Shown here: positions 1 through 8,025 of the stretch, piece by piece | Position numbering within the stretch: the first letter of the stretch is position 1 | Layout: each line of letters starts with the position of its first letter | Origin: Dyella_B acidisoli | GTDB taxonomy: Bacteria > Pseudomonadota > Gammaproteobacteria > Xanthomonadales > Rhodanobacteraceae | Assembly (NCBI RefSeq): GCF_049532895.1 | Contig: NZ_CP064031.1 | Span: forward strand, 1,798,001-1,862,000 | Length of the DNA stretch: 64,000 nucleotides | Direction: 5' to 3' | Notes under the pieces: generated by a model | Seen by the model: only the letters and a program-made list of their open reading frames with translations | What the model was told of the DNA's origin: nothing | Database searches by the model: none | Program-made: the position numbers and the translations under genes

Positions 1-1
1 C

Positions 2-862
2 TCGCGTCGCTACCCGGTCGGCAGCCGTCTGTTCGGCAAGGTCTCCAACGTCACCGATTACGGCTGCTTCGTCGAGATCGAGCCGGGTGTGGAAGGCCTA
101 GTCCACGTCTCCGAAATGGATTGGACCAACAAGAACGTCAATCCGGCCAAGGTCGTGCAGGTCGGTGACGAAACCGAAGTGATGGTGCTGGACGTGGATG
201 AAGAGCGTCGCCGCATCTCGCTGGGCATCAAGCAGACTCGCTCGAACCCGTGGGAAGCTTTCGCCGCCACGCACAAGAAGAACGACAAGGTGTCCGGTCA
301 GATCAAGTCGATCACCGACTTCGGCATCTTCATCGGCCTGGACGGCGGTATCGACGGCTTGGTGCATCTGTCGGATATCTCCTGGCAGGCGTCCGGCGAA
401 GACCTCGTACGCAACTTCAAGAAGGGCGACGAGATCGAAGCCGTGGTGCTGGCCGTGGATCCGGAGCGTGAGCGCATCTCGCTCGGCATCAAGCAGATGG
501 AGCAGGATCCGTTTGGCCACTTCATGGCCGTCCATCCGCGTGGCGCGATCGTCACCGGCACGGTGAAGGAAGTGGACGCCAAGGGTGCGGTGATTGATCT
601 CGGCGACGGCGTCGAGGGTTACCTCCGCGCTAGCGACATCGCCAAGGAACGCATCGACGATGCCACTCAGCATCTGAAGGTGGGTGACAAGGTGGAAGCG
701 AAGTTCACCGGTATGGATCGCAAGGGTCGCCAGCTCTCGCTGTCGATCCGCGCCAAGGATGAAGAAGAGCTGCAAGACGCCATGGCCGAATACTCGTCCG
801 CGTCGGGTGGCACGACCAAGCTTGGTGCGCTGCTCAAGGAGCAGCTCAACAAAGCCGAGTAA
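2..862 (+). CDS. rpsA: 30S ribosomal protein S1, C-terminal part (5' end outside window)
   Basis: Reading frame open from the left edge to TAA at 860-862, giving the last 286 residues of a protein normally about 560 residues long. Three S1 RNA-binding (OB-fold) repeats are visible, matching domains 4-6 of the six-domain protein: one starting near VGSRLFGKVSNVTDYGCF, one near VSGQIKSITDFGIFIGLDGG and a more diverged last one near VTGTVKEVDAKGAVIDLGDG. Typical linker motifs RRRISLGIKQ and RERISLGIKQ follow the first two. S1 binds mRNA on the small subunit and helps initiate translation on structured leaders. The downstream ihfB is its usual neighbour in gammaproteobacteria, which supports the call. 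Only the truncation by the window edge is unusual. Confidence 0.97.
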   Translation, partial: SRRYPVGSRLFGKVSNVTDYGCFVEIEPGVEGLVHVSEMDWTNKNVNPAKVVQVGDETEVMVLDVDEERRRISLGIKQTRSNPWEAFAATHKKNDKVSGQIKSITDFGIFIGLDGGIDGLVHLSDISWQASGEDLVRNFKKGDEIEAVVLAVDPERERISLGIKQMEQDPFGHFMAVHPRGAIVTGTVKEVDAKGAVIDLGDGVEGYLRASDIAKERIDDATQHLKVGDKVEAKFTGMDRKGRQLSLSIRAKDEEELQDAMAEYSSASGGTTKLGALLKEQLNKAE

Positions 863-875
863 TGTAGTGCCTGTA

Positions 876-900
876 TCGGGGCGGTGTTGCGCCGCCCCGA
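876..900 (+). terminator. Hairpin between rpsA and ihfB
   Basis: A perfect 9-bp stem (876-884 with 892-900, TCGGGGCGG / CCGCCCCGA) with a 7-nt loop begins 13 bases after the rpsA stop. There is no proper T tract after it, so it may be an attenuator or RNA-stability hairpin that partly separates rpsA from ihfB rather than a strong terminator. Confidence 0.4.
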
Positions 901-930
901 TTCGTTCCACGTCACGGACATTGGGGACCC

Positions 931-1230
931 ATGACCAAATCCGAGCTGATTGAGGCGCTGGCCAGGCGCCAGACCCATCTTGCGTTCAGCGACGTCGAGT
1001 TGGCGGTGAAGAACGTGATCGAACAGATGAGCCAGGCTCTTGCTGGTGGCGAACGCATCGAGATCCGCGGTTTTGGGAGCTTCGCACTGCATTACCGTCC
1101 GCCTCGCATGGGCCGCAATCCCAAGACGGGTGAAGCGGTGGCTCTGCCCGGCAAACACGTTCCGCACTTCAAGCCCGGCAAAGAACTGCGCGAACGCGTC
1201 AACATGCGGCTGGAGCAGCAAGCCGGCTGA
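931..1230 (+). CDS. ihfB: Integration host factor subunit beta
   Basis: 99 residues, the usual size of IHF-beta. The start MTKSELIEALA and the signature GRNPKTGEAVALPGKHVPHFKPGKEL (residues about 65-90, the DNA-bending beta-arm region) are diagnostic of the IHF/HU family, and the sequence is of IHF-beta rather than HU type. IHF is a heterodimer with IhfA that bends DNA sharply and shapes promoters, replication origins and recombination sites. The position directly after rpsA is conserved in gammaproteobacteria. The start has a purine-rich GGGGA just upstream. A strong intrinsic terminator follows, so the lap genes behind it probably have their own promoter. Confidence 0.96.
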   Translation: MTKSELIEALARRQTHLAFSDVELAVKNVIEQMSQALAGGERIEIRGFGSFALHYRPPRMGRNPKTGEAVALPGKHVPHFKPGKELRERVNMRLEQQAG

Positions 1231-1255
1231 CGCAGCAACAATCACTTATTCCGAC

Positions 1256-1296
1256 AGGCAGGCGGCCTTTGGGCTGGTCCTGCCTTTTCTTTTTTT
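1256..1296 (+). terminator. Rho-independent terminator after ihfB
   Basis: Stem AGGCAGG (1256-1262) with CCTGCCT (1279-1285), followed by a T-rich run broken by one C (1285-1296). It starts 26 bases after the ihfB stop codon. Confidence 0.85.
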
Positions 1297-1345
1297 GGGT
1301 CATCAATCGGGATGTAAGAGCGTGTTTCGGCGCGCAGATTGAAGC

Positions 1346-1399
1346 GTGAACACCAACATCACCATGCGTGCATAGATTGCGATGTTAGGGTTGTTACAC
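1346..1399. repeat. Degenerate R1-type palindrome
   Basis: An imperfect inverted repeat (AACATC at 1355-1360 with GATGTT at 1381-1386, flanked by partly complementary GTGAACACC / GGTTGTTACAC). The centre CACCATGCGTGCATAG...GCGATG resembles the centre of better R1 copies at 6770-6847 and 38353-38415. The rest of the ihfB-lapA gap (1297-1491) holds nothing else recognised; it should contain the lap promoter. Confidence 0.4.
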
Positions 1400-1491
1400 C
1401 AACCCGCTTTTACCCCGATTCCCGTCCATCCCCGCACTGAATTGTGAATCACATTCCCCTGTGAGCCGTTCAGCCAATCGGGTAAAGTCGC

Positions 1492-1755
1492 GTGATGCGA
1501 TTGATCGTCACGTTGCTATTGCTACTGTTCATCGCCGGGGGAGTGATCCTGGGGGCGCTCAATGCGGACCTCGTGGGATATGACCTCGCGTTTTTACACG
1601 TCCAGGTCCCGAAGGGCGCCGCCTTGCTGGCCATGCTGGCGATAGGCTGGGTTCTCGGTGGCCTGACGGCGTGGCTGGGTGTCACCACACGGCATCGTCG
1701 CGAGCGACGACGCGCAGCCAAGGCGCAAAGTGCCAAGGTATCGAAAACAGCATGA
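1492..1755 (+). CDS. lapA: LapA-type lipopolysaccharide assembly membrane protein
   Basis: 87 residues beginning at GTG 1492, with ATG directly after at 1495 as the alternative start. Two hydrophobic helices are visible (about residues 3-22 and 40-63) with a short linker and a basic cytoplasmic tail (RHRRERRRAAKAQ), the DUF1049/LapA layout. In E. coli LapA sits in the inner membrane with LapB, and the pair tunes LPS synthesis through FtsH-mediated turnover of LpxC. The stop codon overlaps the lapB start (ATGA, 1752-1755), so the two are translationally coupled. The place between ihfB and lapB is the conserved one. Confidence 0.88.
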   Translation: MMRLIVTLLLLLFIAGGVILGALNADLVGYDLAFLHVQVPKGAALLAMLAIGWVLGGLTAWLGVTTRHRRERRRAAKAQSAKVSKTA

Positions 1756-2927
1756 GCGTCTTCTATTCGCTGCTGGCACTGCTCATACCGGCGGCCTTTC
1801 TCAGTGGCTGGTGGACCGCGCGGCGGGCAGGTGTGCGTCGGTCTGGGGCACAGGTCAGTGAGCTTTCGTCCGACTACTTCCGTGGCCTGAACTACCTGCT
1901 CAACGAGGAGCAGGACAAGGCGATCGAGGTCTTCCTCAAGCTGGCCGAATACAACCGGGACACCGTAGAAACGCACTTAGCGTTAGGCAACCTTTTTCGG
2001 CGTCGCGGCGAAGTGGATCGAGCCATCCGTCTCCATCAACATCTGGTTTCCAGGCCCGGCTTGTCCGAGAGCATGAAAACCGTGGCCTTGCTCGAACTGG
2101 GCGAGGACTATATGCGTGCCGGTCTGCTCGACCGCGCCGAAGCGCTGTTCTCCGATCTGGTGGCGATGAACGCGCATGCGCCTTCGGCCCTGCGTCATCT
2201 CATCGCGATCTATCAGCACGAGCGCGACTGGCACAAAGCCATCGAACATGCGCGCCGGCTGGAAGCGATGACCGGTGAAGAAGAGGCCACCACCATCGCA
2301 CAGTTCTATTGTGAACTGGCTGAGCAATCCCGTCAGCATGGCGCACGTACCGAAGCGCGCGATTATTTGCAGCAGGCGTTTGCATCGCAGCCTGATTGCG
2401 TGCGCGCCTTCATGCTTACCGGACGTTTGCATGCGGAAGAAGGGCAGCATGCGGAAGCGGTCGATACCTACGAGCGCGCAGTGGAAGCCGATATTGCATT
2501 CGTGCCGGAGATTCTGCCGCCGCTGCTAGACAGCTATGCGCGCTCCGGCCAGATGGCGCGTGCGGAACGTTTCCTGCGCGACATCCTCGCGCGCTATCAC
2601 GGTATTTCGCCGGTACTCGCGCTGACGCATCTGTATCAGCAGCGCGATGGCGAAAAGCCGGCCATCGATTTTCTCACCTCGCAATTGCGGCAACGTCCTT
2701 CGGTACGTGGCCTGATGGCGTTGATCGATGCCACCATGGACAAGATCGAAGGCGAAGCGCGCGAGAACTTCCTGATCCTGCGTGACCTTACGCGCAAGCT
2801 GCTCGAAGGCCAGGCCATGTATCGCTGCAGCCACTGCGGTTTCGGTACCAAGGCGCATCACTGGCAGTGTCCAAGCTGCAAAGGGTGGAGCACGATCAGG
2901 CCGATCCATGGTGTTGCCAATGAGTAA
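1752..2927 (+). CDS. lapB: LapB, TPR/rubredoxin-like regulator of LPS synthesis
   Basis: 391 residues, matching the 389 of E. coli LapB (YciM). It has an N-terminal membrane anchor (SVFYSLLALLIPAAFLSGWW), a central series of TPR helices (about residues 35-345, e.g. KAIEVFLKLAEYNRDTVETH), and a C-terminal rubredoxin-type metal knuckle with two Cys pairs, CSHCGFG and CPSCKGW (about residues 357-378). LapB bridges LPS synthesis to FtsH and controls LpxC stability. ATG 1752 overlaps the lapA stop. The gene behind it starts inside its last codons, so the transcript continues into the sugar-transferase genes. Confidence 0.95.
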   Translation: MSVFYSLLALLIPAAFLSGWWTARRAGVRRSGAQVSELSSDYFRGLNYLLNEEQDKAIEVFLKLAEYNRDTVETHLALGNLFRRRGEVDRAIRLHQHLVSRPGLSESMKTVALLELGEDYMRAGLLDRAEALFSDLVAMNAHAPSALRHLIAIYQHERDWHKAIEHARRLEAMTGEEEATTIAQFYCELAEQSRQHGARTEARDYLQQAFASQPDCVRAFMLTGRLHAEEGQHAEAVDTYERAVEADIAFVPEILPPLLDSYARSGQMARAERFLRDILARYHGISPVLALTHLYQQRDGEKPAIDFLTSQLRQRPSVRGLMALIDATMDKIEGEARENFLILRDLTRKLLEGQAMYRCSHCGFGTKAHHWQCPSCKGWSTIRPIHGVANE

Positions 2928-3966
2928 CACGATCGTGGCCAATCTCGCCCCGATCATGCTCGCTGTATTGTTTGCCTTCCTGATTGCATGGGGAGTTGTG
3001 CGTGCGGCTATCGCCTATGCGCATCGCCGCGGCTTGTTCGATCAGCCGGGGCAGCGGCGCTCGCATAAAATTCCCACGCCGCGCGGCGGCGGCATCGGCA
3101 TCGTCATAGCGGTACTCATCACATTGCCGCTATGCCTGCTGCAAACCGCATCGCCATGGCCGCTTCACGTCGTGATTACGCTATGGGTGGCCATCACCCT
3201 GATCGCATTGATTGGTTGGTGGGACGATCACAGTTCCTTGCCAGTGCTTCCACGCTTCGGGGTGCAAATACTGGCCGTTGCCTTGTTTTCGGTGGCGCTG
3301 ATGGCAGGTGGTCCGAGTTGGCTATGGCTGCCGCTATGGGTGCTCGGCGGAGCGTGGAGCGTCAACTTGCATAACTTCATGGATGGCGTCGATGGCCTGC
3401 TCGCGCAGCAGGGCATGTTCGTAGCCTGCGGCCTTGCCGTGCTCGCTTGGCAGATCGGCCAACCCACGTTGGCAGGCGCAGCTTTTTGCGTGGCGACAGC
3501 TTGCCTGGGGTTCTGGTGCTACAACCGTTCTCCGGCGCGCATTTTCATGGGGGATGTGGGCAGCGGCGCCATCGGCCTGCTGCTTTTTGCATTGACCGCG
3601 ATGCTTTGGCGCCTGCATTGGCCGCTGGTGTGGCCGGCTCTGATTCTCAGTTCAGCTTTCGTGACGGATGCCAGCCTTACTCTGCTGCTCCGTATGACGG
3701 GAGGACGGCGCTGGTACACTGCGCACCGCGAGCATCTGTATCAATGGATCGTGCGCAGGGGCCATACGCATGCGGTAAGTGTAGCGTGGTATTTGGGGTG
3801 GAATCTGCTGGTCGCAGCGCCTATGGCTGCATTGGCATGGGTAAAACCAGGGATCGGGCTATTGGCCTGCATCGTCACTTATGGGATCGCCGCCGCGGTT
3901 TGGTTGGTAACCAAGCGACGACTGATCCGGCGAGATCGATACAAGGTTCGTCATGTCCATACGTAA
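2920..3966 (+). CDS. Undecaprenyl-phosphate sugar-1-phosphate transferase (glycosyltransferase family 4, WecA/WbpL-like)
   Basis: 348 residues from ATG 2920, which overlaps the lapB stop by 8 bases; ATG 2908 in the same frame is an alternative. About ten membrane helices. Family motifs: HKIPTPRGGGIGI near the start, the DD of GWWDDHSSLP, NFMDGVDGL, GDVGSGAIG and a His-containing loop (HREHLYQ). These are the metal/nucleotide and polyprenyl-phosphate sites of the MraY/WecA family, which transfers a sugar-1-phosphate from a UDP-sugar onto undecaprenyl phosphate to start a surface glycan. The exact sugar cannot be told. The WbpM-like dehydratase immediately downstream (overlap 14 bp) suggests an O-antigen or exopolysaccharide initiation pair like WbpL/WbpM of Pseudomonas. 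Confidence 0.88.
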   Translation: MSNTIVANLAPIMLAVLFAFLIAWGVVRAAIAYAHRRGLFDQPGQRRSHKIPTPRGGGIGIVIAVLITLPLCLLQTASPWPLHVVITLWVAITLIALIGWWDDHSSLPVLPRFGVQILAVALFSVALMAGGPSWLWLPLWVLGGAWSVNLHNFMDGVDGLLAQQGMFVACGLAVLAWQIGQPTLAGAAFCVATACLGFWCYNRSPARIFMGDVGSGAIGLLLFALTAMLWRLHWPLVWPALILSSAFVTDASLTLLLRMTGGRRWYTAHREHLYQWIVRRGHTHAVSVAWYLGWNLLVAAPMAALAWVKPGIGLLACIVTYGIAAAVWLVTKRRLIRRDRYKVRHVHT

Positions 3967-5848
3967 ATGGGTTGGCACAGTTCATCCACGGGCAGCAGTC
4001 GTCATACATGACCTGCTGGTTACCGCCTTGGCTTGGTGGGTCGCCAAAGAATTGCGCTATGCCTTGGACCCCAAACTGATTGTCGGCTTCGAGTCGTACG
4101 AATTTCCAATCGTGCTGTTTGTGCAAGGACTGGTCTACGCATGGACCGGCCTGTACAAAGGCGTTTGGCGCTTTGCCAGCCTGCCGGACCTATGGAACAT
4201 CCTGCGTGCAGCCATCGTAGGTACGGTGGCGATCGGCGTTTCGTTGTTCCTGTATGGACGTCTGGACGGCGTGCCGCGTTCGGTACTGCTGTTGTACCCG
4301 TTTGTACTCGCGCTGTTCCTCGGTACGCCGCGCTTGGCGTATCGCTTCTGGAAAGACAGCCGTATCGATCTGTTCGTCAATGCCAAGACACAACGCGTGC
4401 TGATCGTCGGTGCCGATAGCGCGGGCGAAGCACTCTCGCGCGATCTGCATCGCGATACACGTTACGTGGTTGTAGGCTTCGTGGACGATCGGCGCTCGTT
4501 ACGCGGCGCGCGTATCAACGGCAAGCCTGTGCTGGGCACATTGGAACAGCTGCCGGACGTCGCCAAGGAAGCGGCTGTGCAGATGCTATTGATTGCTTTG
4601 CCTGGCGCCACTGCGCGGCAAATGCGTCAAGTGGTGGAACTGTGTGATCGCACGGGTTTGCCTTATCGCACGGTGCCAAAGCTGGAAGACGTCGTGGCAG
4701 GGCGCGCGCAGTTCAATCAGATCAAGGAAGTCTCGATCGAGGATCTGCTCGGACGCGACGCCGTCGAGTTGGATTGGACACGCATTCGCGAAACGCTGAC
4801 CAACCGCCGGGTGCTGGTCACGGGTGGTGGCGGTTCGATCGGTTCGGAATTGTGTCGGCAGGTCGCGCGGCTCGGCGTGCAGGCGCTTACCATCGTCGAA
4901 TCGTGCGAATACAACTTATATCAAATTTCGCAGGAACTGCGCGCGGCCTATCCAGAGCTGCTGCTCAACAGCGTGCTCGCCGACTGCGGTGATTCCGTCG
5001 CCATGCGCCGCCTGTTCGGCGAAGCGAAGCCGCAGGTGGTTTTCCATGCAGCCGCCTACAAGCATGTGCCCATGCTGCAAGGGCAGTTGCGCACAGCCGT
5101 GCGCAACAATGTGATGGCCACGCGCAACGTGGCGGATCTGTCGAGCGAAAGCGGCGTGGAATGTTTCGTGCTGATTTCCACCGACAAGGCCGTCAACCCG
5201 ACCAGCGTGATGGGCGCGTGCAAGCGCATCGCGGAAATCTATTGCCAGAATCTCAACGCCCATTCGAACACGCACTTCATCACGGTGCGGTTTGGCAACG
5301 TATTGGATTCGGCCGGTTCGGTGGTGCCGCTGTTCCGCCAACAAATCCAGGCGGGTGGTCCAATAACGGTCACGCATCCGGAAATCTCGCGCTACTTCAT
5401 GACCATTCCGGAGGCTACGCAGCTGATCCTGCAGGCGGCGGCCATCGGGCAGGGAGGCGAAATCTTCGCGTTGGACATGGGTGAGCCGGTCAAGATCCGT
5501 GATCTGGCTGAGCAGATGATCCGGCTTGCCGGCAAGAAACCCGGCACCGAAATCCCGATCGTCTACACCGGCCTGCGTTCCGGCGAAAAATTGTTCGAAG
5601 AGTTGTTCCATCCACTGGAAAACTACAGCGCGACGACACACGCCAAGATATTTCTAGCGCAGCATCGGCCAGTATCGTGGGATCTGCTGCAGGCGCAGAT
5701 CGCCCGCGCCACCGAGGCCATACGCAGCTTCAACGAAGAAGAACTACGCCAATGCGTATCCAGTCTGCTCCCCTCGTTCAGTTGGAACGACGTCGCCCAA
5801 CCGAACAATGTTATTCCGCTGCGCCGAAACGAAATTGGAGAGAAGTGA
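3953..5848 (+). CDS. Membrane-bound nucleotide-sugar 4,6-dehydratase (WbpM/CapD/FlaA1 family, long form)
   Basis: 631 residues, the size of long-form WbpM/CapD proteins. An N-terminal domain of about four membrane helices (residues 15-125) is followed by a first Rossmann-like region (QRVLIVGADSAGEALSRDL, about 148-165) and the catalytic SDR domain with the NAD(P) motif TGGGGSIGSE near residue 290. At the active site the usual Tyr of YxxxK is a Met (M420, K424, in VMGACKRIAE), the substitution characteristic of the WbpM/FlaA1 group, with the STDKA serine upstream. It probably converts UDP-GlcNAc to a 4-keto-6-deoxy sugar for surface polysaccharide. It overlaps the preceding transferase gene and abuts galU. 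Confidence 0.9.
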   Translation: MSIRKWVGTVHPRAAVVIHDLLVTALAWWVAKELRYALDPKLIVGFESYEFPIVLFVQGLVYAWTGLYKGVWRFASLPDLWNILRAAIVGTVAIGVSLFLYGRLDGVPRSVLLLYPFVLALFLGTPRLAYRFWKDSRIDLFVNAKTQRVLIVGADSAGEALSRDLHRDTRYVVVGFVDDRRSLRGARINGKPVLGTLEQLPDVAKEAAVQMLLIALPGATARQMRQVVELCDRTGLPYRTVPKLEDVVAGRAQFNQIKEVSIEDLLGRDAVELDWTRIRETLTNRRVLVTGGGGSIGSELCRQVARLGVQALTIVESCEYNLYQISQELRAAYPELLLNSVLADCGDSVAMRRLFGEAKPQVVFHAAAYKHVPMLQGQLRTAVRNNVMATRNVADLSSESGVECFVLISTDKAVNPTSVMGACKRIAEIYCQNLNAHSNTHFITVRFGNVLDSAGSVVPLFRQQIQAGGPITVTHPEISRYFMTIPEATQLILQAAAIGQGGEIFALDMGEPVKIRDLAEQMIRLAGKKPGTEIPIVYTGLRSGEKLFEELFHPLENYSATTHAKIFLAQHRPVSWDLLQAQIARATEAIRSFNEEELRQCVSSLLPSFSWNDVAQPNNVIPLRRNEIGEK

Positions 5849-6721
5849 GTGAGTAAACCATTGCGCAAGGTGGTGTTTCCGGTGGCTGGTCTCGGCACGC
5901 GTTTTCTTCCGGCCACCAAGGTGGTCGCCAAGGAAATGCTGCCGGTGCTGGACAAACCCCTCATCCAGTACGCGGTCGATGAAGCCGTCGATGCCGGGGC
6001 CGATACACTGATTTTCGTCACCAATCGCTACAAGCACGCCATCGCCGACTACTTCGACAAGGCGTACGAGCTGGAGGCCAAGCTGCAGGAAAAAGGCAAG
6101 GACGAGTTGCTGGCGCTCGTGCAAGGCACGCTTCCCCGTAGTGTGCGGGCGATCTTTGTCACGCAGCCGGAAGCGCTGGGTCTTGGCCACGCAGTGCTGT
6201 GTGCGAAGCCTGTGGTCGGCGATGAGCCGTTCGGCGTGGTCCTTCCGGACGACTTGATCTGGAATCGCGGCAAGGGTGCGCTGCGCCAGATGGCCGAACT
6301 GGGCGAAGCCGAGCACGCTGGCGTGATCGCAGTAGAAGAAGTGCCCCACGACCAGACCGACAAGTACGGCATCGTCGACGCTGAACCGATCAACGAGCGC
6401 AGCGCCCGTATCCGCTTCATGGTCGAGAAACCCAAGCCGGCGGATGCGCCATCCAATCTGGCGGTGGTTGGTCGCTACGTGTTGCCGGGCCGCATCTTCC
6501 AGTTGCTCGAGCAGACCAAGCCTGGCGCAGGTGGTGAAATCCAGCTCACCGATGCCATCGAAGCCTTGCTGGTGGAGCAGGGCAAGGTGCTTGCCTATCG
6601 CTTCGAAGGTACTCGCTTCGACTGTGGCAACAAAGCCGGCCTTGTGCGCGCCACCATGCATATGGCGATGCAGGATCCGGGCTTGGCGAAGGTCGTGCGC
6701 GAAGTCGCCAGCACGCTCTGA
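5849..6721 (+). CDS. galU: UTP-glucose-1-phosphate uridylyltransferase
   Basis: 290 residues. The N-terminal nucleotidyltransferase signature VFPVAGLGTRFLPATK is followed by KEMLPVLDKPLIQYAVDEA, both typical of GalU. VEKPKP and the GDEPFGVVLPDDL block are also present. It makes UDP-glucose from UTP and glucose-1-phosphate in the cytoplasm. UDP-glucose is the donor for the NdvB glucan synthase later in this window, and Pgm (61519-63168) supplies the glucose-1-phosphate. The start is GTG 5849, directly after the TGA of the dehydratase gene, so it is the last gene of a tightly packed operon; a strong terminator follows at once. Confidence 0.95.
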   Translation: MSKPLRKVVFPVAGLGTRFLPATKVVAKEMLPVLDKPLIQYAVDEAVDAGADTLIFVTNRYKHAIADYFDKAYELEAKLQEKGKDELLALVQGTLPRSVRAIFVTQPEALGLGHAVLCAKPVVGDEPFGVVLPDDLIWNRGKGALRQMAELGEAEHAGVIAVEEVPHDQTDKYGIVDAEPINERSARIRFMVEKPKPADAPSNLAVVGRYVLPGRIFQLLEQTKPGAGGEIQLTDAIEALLVEQGKVLAYRFEGTRFDCGNKAGLVRATMHMAMQDPGLAKVVREVASTL

Positions 6722-6732
6722 GTGAATAGCCG

Positions 6733-6761
6733 AACGGCCGCCCAAATGGGGCGGCCGTTTT
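6733..6761 (+). terminator. Rho-independent terminator after galU
   Basis: Perfect 11-bp stem (6733-6743 with 6749-6759, AACGGCCGCCC / GGGCGGCCGTT), 5-nt loop, then TTTT. It starts 12 bases after the galU stop and ends the lap-galU transcription unit. Confidence 0.9.
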
Positions 6762-6769
6762 CCCTGATG

Positions 6770-6847
6770 TGCGTGGGTTGAGGTGCAAACCCCAACGTCG
6801 CGATGTGCGTGCACGGCCATGTTGGGGTTTGCACCTCAACCTACGCA
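6770..6847. repeat. R1 palindrome (GTAGG/TTGGGG type)
   Basis: Arms of 27 nt (6770-6796 and 6821-6847) pair at 26 of 27 positions around a 24-nt centre containing CGCGATG and CCATG. It is a well-preserved member of the R1 family seen at 10827, 23067, 28421, 29600 and 38353. It lies between the converging ends of galU and the DUF2182 gene. Confidence 0.85.
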
Positions 6848-6891
6848 TCTTAAGCAGGTGCCATTCGGGTGATGATGGTTTTGATTTTTCA

Positions 6892-7665
6892 TCAAACCGT
6901 CAAAAACACACCTGCCGCGATGGCTATAACGCCGATGGCCTGCGCTACAAGCCTGCTTGCTGGCGCAAGGCGTTCGGCGGTGATGGCTACTGTAACGAAC
7001 GCCATCGCGCGCAGATCCATCACGCCTATCACCAACTGAATCGCTGTCAGATTGGCGCAGCTCAGGCAGCAATGGAGCCCCAGGCACATGCCTTGCCGCC
7101 ATGCGGTGCTTGTCTGCGCAGGCAGCAAATGAGCGTGATGTAACGCTTCCCGGCAACGCGCAAGATTGTGGGTTTTCCAAGGGGTGAGCTGAAGTGCGCC
7201 GGACATCAAAACGATCACGCCAACCATCACCGGAACAACGCGCGCCAACGCCGGCCATTGCATTTCCGCTGCCGTCAACGTGACACCTAGTGGAAATACG
7301 AGCAATCCGAACAAGGTCCACGCGAAGAAATATCCCATGCCCACCAGCACAGTCAGCAGTTCCAACTGTAGACCATCGGTCGTGCTTACGGCCTGACGAT
7401 AGCGTCGCAATGTAGGAATCAGGGATGGCAACATCATCGCAGCCATCATTATGTCCCACATGGCAATGAACGCCGCCGCGGCGCCACCCCATGTTTGACC
7501 GGGCATTCGCATCCACGTCATCGACATCGTCCAGCCGCCTGGCATCGGCATGGCATTCATGGCCGACATCGACGCGCACCCCACTATCGTCAGTATCGCA
7601 CTGATTGCGAAGAGCGCCGCCGAGGTGGCAAAGAAGGCGCGTTCGGATGTTTGCGAGGCAATCAT
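6892..7665 (-). CDS. DUF2182 integral membrane protein (predicted metal-binding)
   Basis: 257 residues from ATG 7665; a TTG four codons upstream (7677) is less likely. Six or seven hydrophobic segments and many Met residues (ASMSAMNAMPMPGGWTMSMTWM). The family signature MWDIMMAAMMLPSLIPTL lies near residue 75, and CLGLHCCLSCANL near residue 195 gives Cys/His candidates for metal binding. DUF2182 proteins are annotated as predicted metal-binding or copper-related membrane proteins, often beside DUF1326 proteins; no DUF1326 gene is visible here. Function is not established. It is monocistronic, with an R1 palindrome behind it and the three-armed palindrome in front. Confidence 0.75.
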   Translation of the reverse strand: MIASQTSERAFFATSAALFAISAILTIVGCASMSAMNAMPMPGGWTMSMTWMRMPGQTWGGAAAAFIAMWDIMMAAMMLPSLIPTLRRYRQAVSTTDGLQLELLTVLVGMGYFFAWTLFGLLVFPLGVTLTAAEMQWPALARVVPVMVGVIVLMSGALQLTPWKTHNLARCREALHHAHLLPAQTSTAWRQGMCLGLHCCLSCANLTAIQLVIGVMDLRAMAFVTVAITAERLAPASRLVAQAIGVIAIAAGVFLTV

Positions 7666-7729
7666 GGGGCGTCTCAATGGGGTGGCTCATGAGATCGACG
7701 AAGCGGGTGCCGCGTTTTCGACACCCAGT

Positions 7730-8018
7730 AGGGATGCTCTGATCTATTCCACGCACCCGGCATGACGTCCAGAAGGCTCGCAGGGTGTGTTGCGCGGCAC
7801 AGGGCAGACTGGCCGTCTGTTCAAGCCGCGCGGCGCAGGCTGCGAGCCTTCTGGACGTCACCCCGTCATTTAAATTCAAGATGTTGGGGCCGCACTGTAT
7901 GCGCGTCTGGCTGCGCCCCAGCGTCTAGACAGACAGCCAGTCTGCCTTCGCCACTGGGGCGTAGCCAGACGCGCATACAGTGCGGTGACGGGTACGTGGA
8001 ATAGATCAGAGCATCCCT
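7730..8018. repeat. Three-armed nested palindrome (289 bp)
   Basis: An outer 24-bp perfect inverted repeat (7730-7753 with 7995-8018) encloses two further long stems: a 21-bp perfect one (7763-7783 with 7840-7860) and a 31-bp one with a single mismatch (7890-7920 with 7955-7985). As RNA or single-stranded DNA it would fold as a three-way junction. The loops of both inner arms carry related CAGACTGGCCGTCTG-like sequence, as if the arms were inverted copies of each other. It fills nearly all of the gap between the DUF899 stop codon (8026) and the DUF2182 start. The outer arm recurs alone at 32111-32131. No open frame in it looks coding. Confidence 0.9.
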
Positions 8019-8025
8019 TAGTGCT

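Noticed and set aside
98..910. Long minus-strand frame opposite rpsA.
   Set aside because: A mirror frame caused by high GC content and the codon bias of a highly expressed gene; no motif is seen.
3953..5848. Loss of the catalytic Tyr in the SDR domain as a sign of inactivation.
   Set aside because: Met at this place is characteristic of the WbpM/FlaA1 group, and the rest of the active site is intact.
7730..8018. Possible CRISPR array or tRNA cluster in the repeat-rich gap.
   Set aside because: The repeats are inverted, not direct, and have no regular spacers; no tRNA cloverleaf with CCA-type end or T-loop was found.
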